From contig CALKAK010000148.1 of the NCBI GenBank assembly GCA_937983015.1, positions 1-14,649 on the forward strand: a stretch of 14,649 nucleotides of DNA. The letters run 5' to 3'. Both the position numbers and the translations under genes were made by a program. The DNA is from an uncultured Bacillaceae bacterium. GTDB lineage: Bacteria; Bacillota; Bacilli; Bacillales; Caldibacillaceae. Positions 13,330 through 14,649 of the stretch are shown in pieces. The first letter of the stretch is position 1; the number at the start of each line of letters is the position of its first letter. The notes below the pieces were generated by a model. That model saw only the letters and a program-made list of their open reading frames with translations, was not told the DNA's origin and made no database searches.

Positions 13330-14649
13330 TCATTCTTCGTAACGGAGTCCGAAGCCGTATTTGTACCGATTGCCCGCTTCATCTCTATAGGCATATTCTT
13401 TGCCATTCATGTATTCGTGTTTATCAAACCCGGGAGCATCTTTAGGAGAAGCGCAAATACCGTTTTCATCGACGGCGATGACTTCATCATTTGGAGGTAA
13501 CGTGAATGGTAATTTTCCCGTCGGGTTAAAACGACCGAGGATGACGTCCATCGTCACCCGGCTAAACGTATTGAAACTGGCCAATAGCGCATTGGCATGC
13601 GGTTCGATATTGACCAATATCCAGGGCAGGTCGATATCGACGTTGATGATGACCTTTGGTACGGCTGCATGAATCGCTTTCACTTTTTCTAAATCGATTC
13701 CCGTTTCTTCGCAAATATTTAATTCGAGATAGTAGTCCGTCGCTTTGAAATAGAATCCGGAACTCGGTTCTAAAAGGAGTAGGGCATAGTCGGCTCCCCA
13801 ATGATCATCGACGAAAGTTATTTCTGGAAAGGTGGCTTTCGTTCTTTCCGGGAATTTTGTCATGAGATCGCGGGGATCGAGGACAAGTCCGGAAATCTTT
13901 TGACGTTCCAGTTCTTCTTCATTGAGCTCTTTTACGAATAATTCGACATAAACTTTATCCCGGCCAATTTTTCCGGTGTTAGGGGTAAGAGATCGTTTTG
14001 TTTTTCAAAAGGACAACGGATTTTTCATGGGCTTTACTGGCGAGGCGCGGCTTTCGTCGGTATTAACGATTTGGTCGGCTACCTCTGGATCGCGGTACGG
14101 ATTTTCAAATAATCCGAGAGCGAATAGTTCTTTCAACAACCGTTTCGCTTCCTGATTGATCAACTCTTCACTTAAAAGCCCTTGTTCATAGGCATCTTTG
14201 AACGGTTTAATCTCATTATGACCGGAGATGAGGTCCGTTCCGGCCTGAAAAGCCTTCGTTACTCGTTCTGCTTCTGTTAATTCTTCCACTCCCCAGGCCA
14301 TTTTTGTTAAAATCCCCTTGTCACTGTTGACATAGCCATTAAAACCGAGTTTTTCCCGTAATAAACCATCGATAAAACCTTTATTATAAGCGAATCCGAC
14401 TTCTTCAAACGGACCGATAAAGGGGGGGTGCGGGTCGGTGCTTTTTTCATTATTAGGAATGGCATAATAGGGCATGATGGAAGCGGTTGTTTTTTCACCG
14501 CCGCGATAAAAGGCAATAAGTGATGTTATTCGAGACACCCGGTGTCGGATAGACATTGTATTTCCCTTCTTCATAATGGGGATCATAACCATTCTCCCGC
14601 GCACCACCGCCAGGGAAATGTTTGATCGTTAAGGCGATACGATCTTCAG
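13330..14649 (-). pseudogene. glycoside hydrolase family 3 gene, multiply frameshifted, 5' end outside the window
   Basis: GH3 enzymes remove terminal sugars (glucose, xylose or GlcNAc) with an Asp nucleophile. Pieces appear in order on the minus strand: LTIKHFPGGGARENGYDP and YEEGKYNVYPTPG (from 14649); HHLLPFIAAVKK; then SIMPYYAIPNNEKS to GFNGYVNSDKGILTKMAWGVE (nucleophile region, NSD) and AFQAGTDLISG; ASKAHEKSVVLLKN; DLLPLTPEK; then IGRDKVYVELFVKEL to the C-terminal GRFNPTGKLPFTLP and KYGFGLRYEE with a normal stop. Frame changes fall near 14540, 14490-14495, 14042, 13996-13999 and 13968-13972. Each is repaired by adding one base, and three lie in A runs. A TAA (14528-14526) also interrupts the second piece. 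With all other genes here intact, true decay is more likely than sequencing error. No exact substrate can be named. Confidence 0.85.

Noticed and set aside
14307..14516. 69-codon minus ORF MPFIAAVKKQPLPS...
   Set aside because: Its first residues are one frame of the broken GH3 gene; the rest is out-of-frame sequence. It is covered by the pseudogene entry.

Overview
The window is a stretch of core chromosome from a low-to-mid GC Gram-positive bacterium of the Bacillaceae. The products resemble Bacillus subtilis YjbA, TrpS, Spx, MecA, CoiA, PepF, SpxH/YjbH, YjbI, YjbJ, YjbK, SasB/RelQ (YjbM), NadF (YjbN) and YjbO, in nearly the same order. Regulation is also Bacillus-like: a T-box before trpS, the small RNA RoxS/RsaE, strong GGAGG-type Shine-Dalgarno sequences and intrinsic terminators. 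The opp oligopeptide-permease genes that I recall lying between trpS and spx in B. subtilis are absent, as are yjbE and yjbL. I cannot name the species.

Layout. (1) 1-971: yjbA and a 56-residue charged protein of unknown role, ended by a terminator. (2) 1001-2381, minus strand: trpS with a complete tryptophan T-box leader and a near-consensus promoter. (3) 2382-5354, plus strand: spxA behind A-tract-rich DNA; an isolated promoter-hairpin unit; mecA; coiA. (4) 5433-7250: pepF, convergent with an uncalled 58-residue membrane protein that has a TTG start (7290-7466, minus). (5) 7577-7768: the small RNA gene roxS (RsaE family), with two ResD-like direct repeats upstream and a Rex-like operator over the transcription start. 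(6) 7858-9206, minus: yjbI (truncated haemoglobin) overlapping spxH (Spx adaptor for ClpXP), behind a good promoter. (7) 9225-10444, minus: a CYTH-domain gene (yjbK) and a lytic transglycosylase. (8) 10468-13034, plus: relQ, nadF and a RluA-family pseudouridine synthase. (9) 13330-14649, minus: a glycoside hydrolase family 3 gene broken by about five frameshifts and one nonsense codon, running off the window edge.

How they fit together: much of the window concerns redox and stress control and competence. Spx is a redox-sensing RNA polymerase partner and SpxH is its proteolytic adaptor. MecA is the ClpC adaptor that acts on ComK and also affects Spx. CoiA acts in transformation. RoxS, by analogy with B. 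subtilis, is controlled by NO/respiration (ResD) and NADH (Rex) and tunes central metabolism. RelQ makes (p)ppGpp and NadF makes NADP. No mobile element, CRISPR array, tRNA or rRNA was seen. The most interesting parts are the fully wired roxS locus, the SpxH whose CxxC motif has become HxxC, the small membrane protein, and the promoter-plus-hairpin unit between spxA and mecA. I saw no wholly new multi-gene system.
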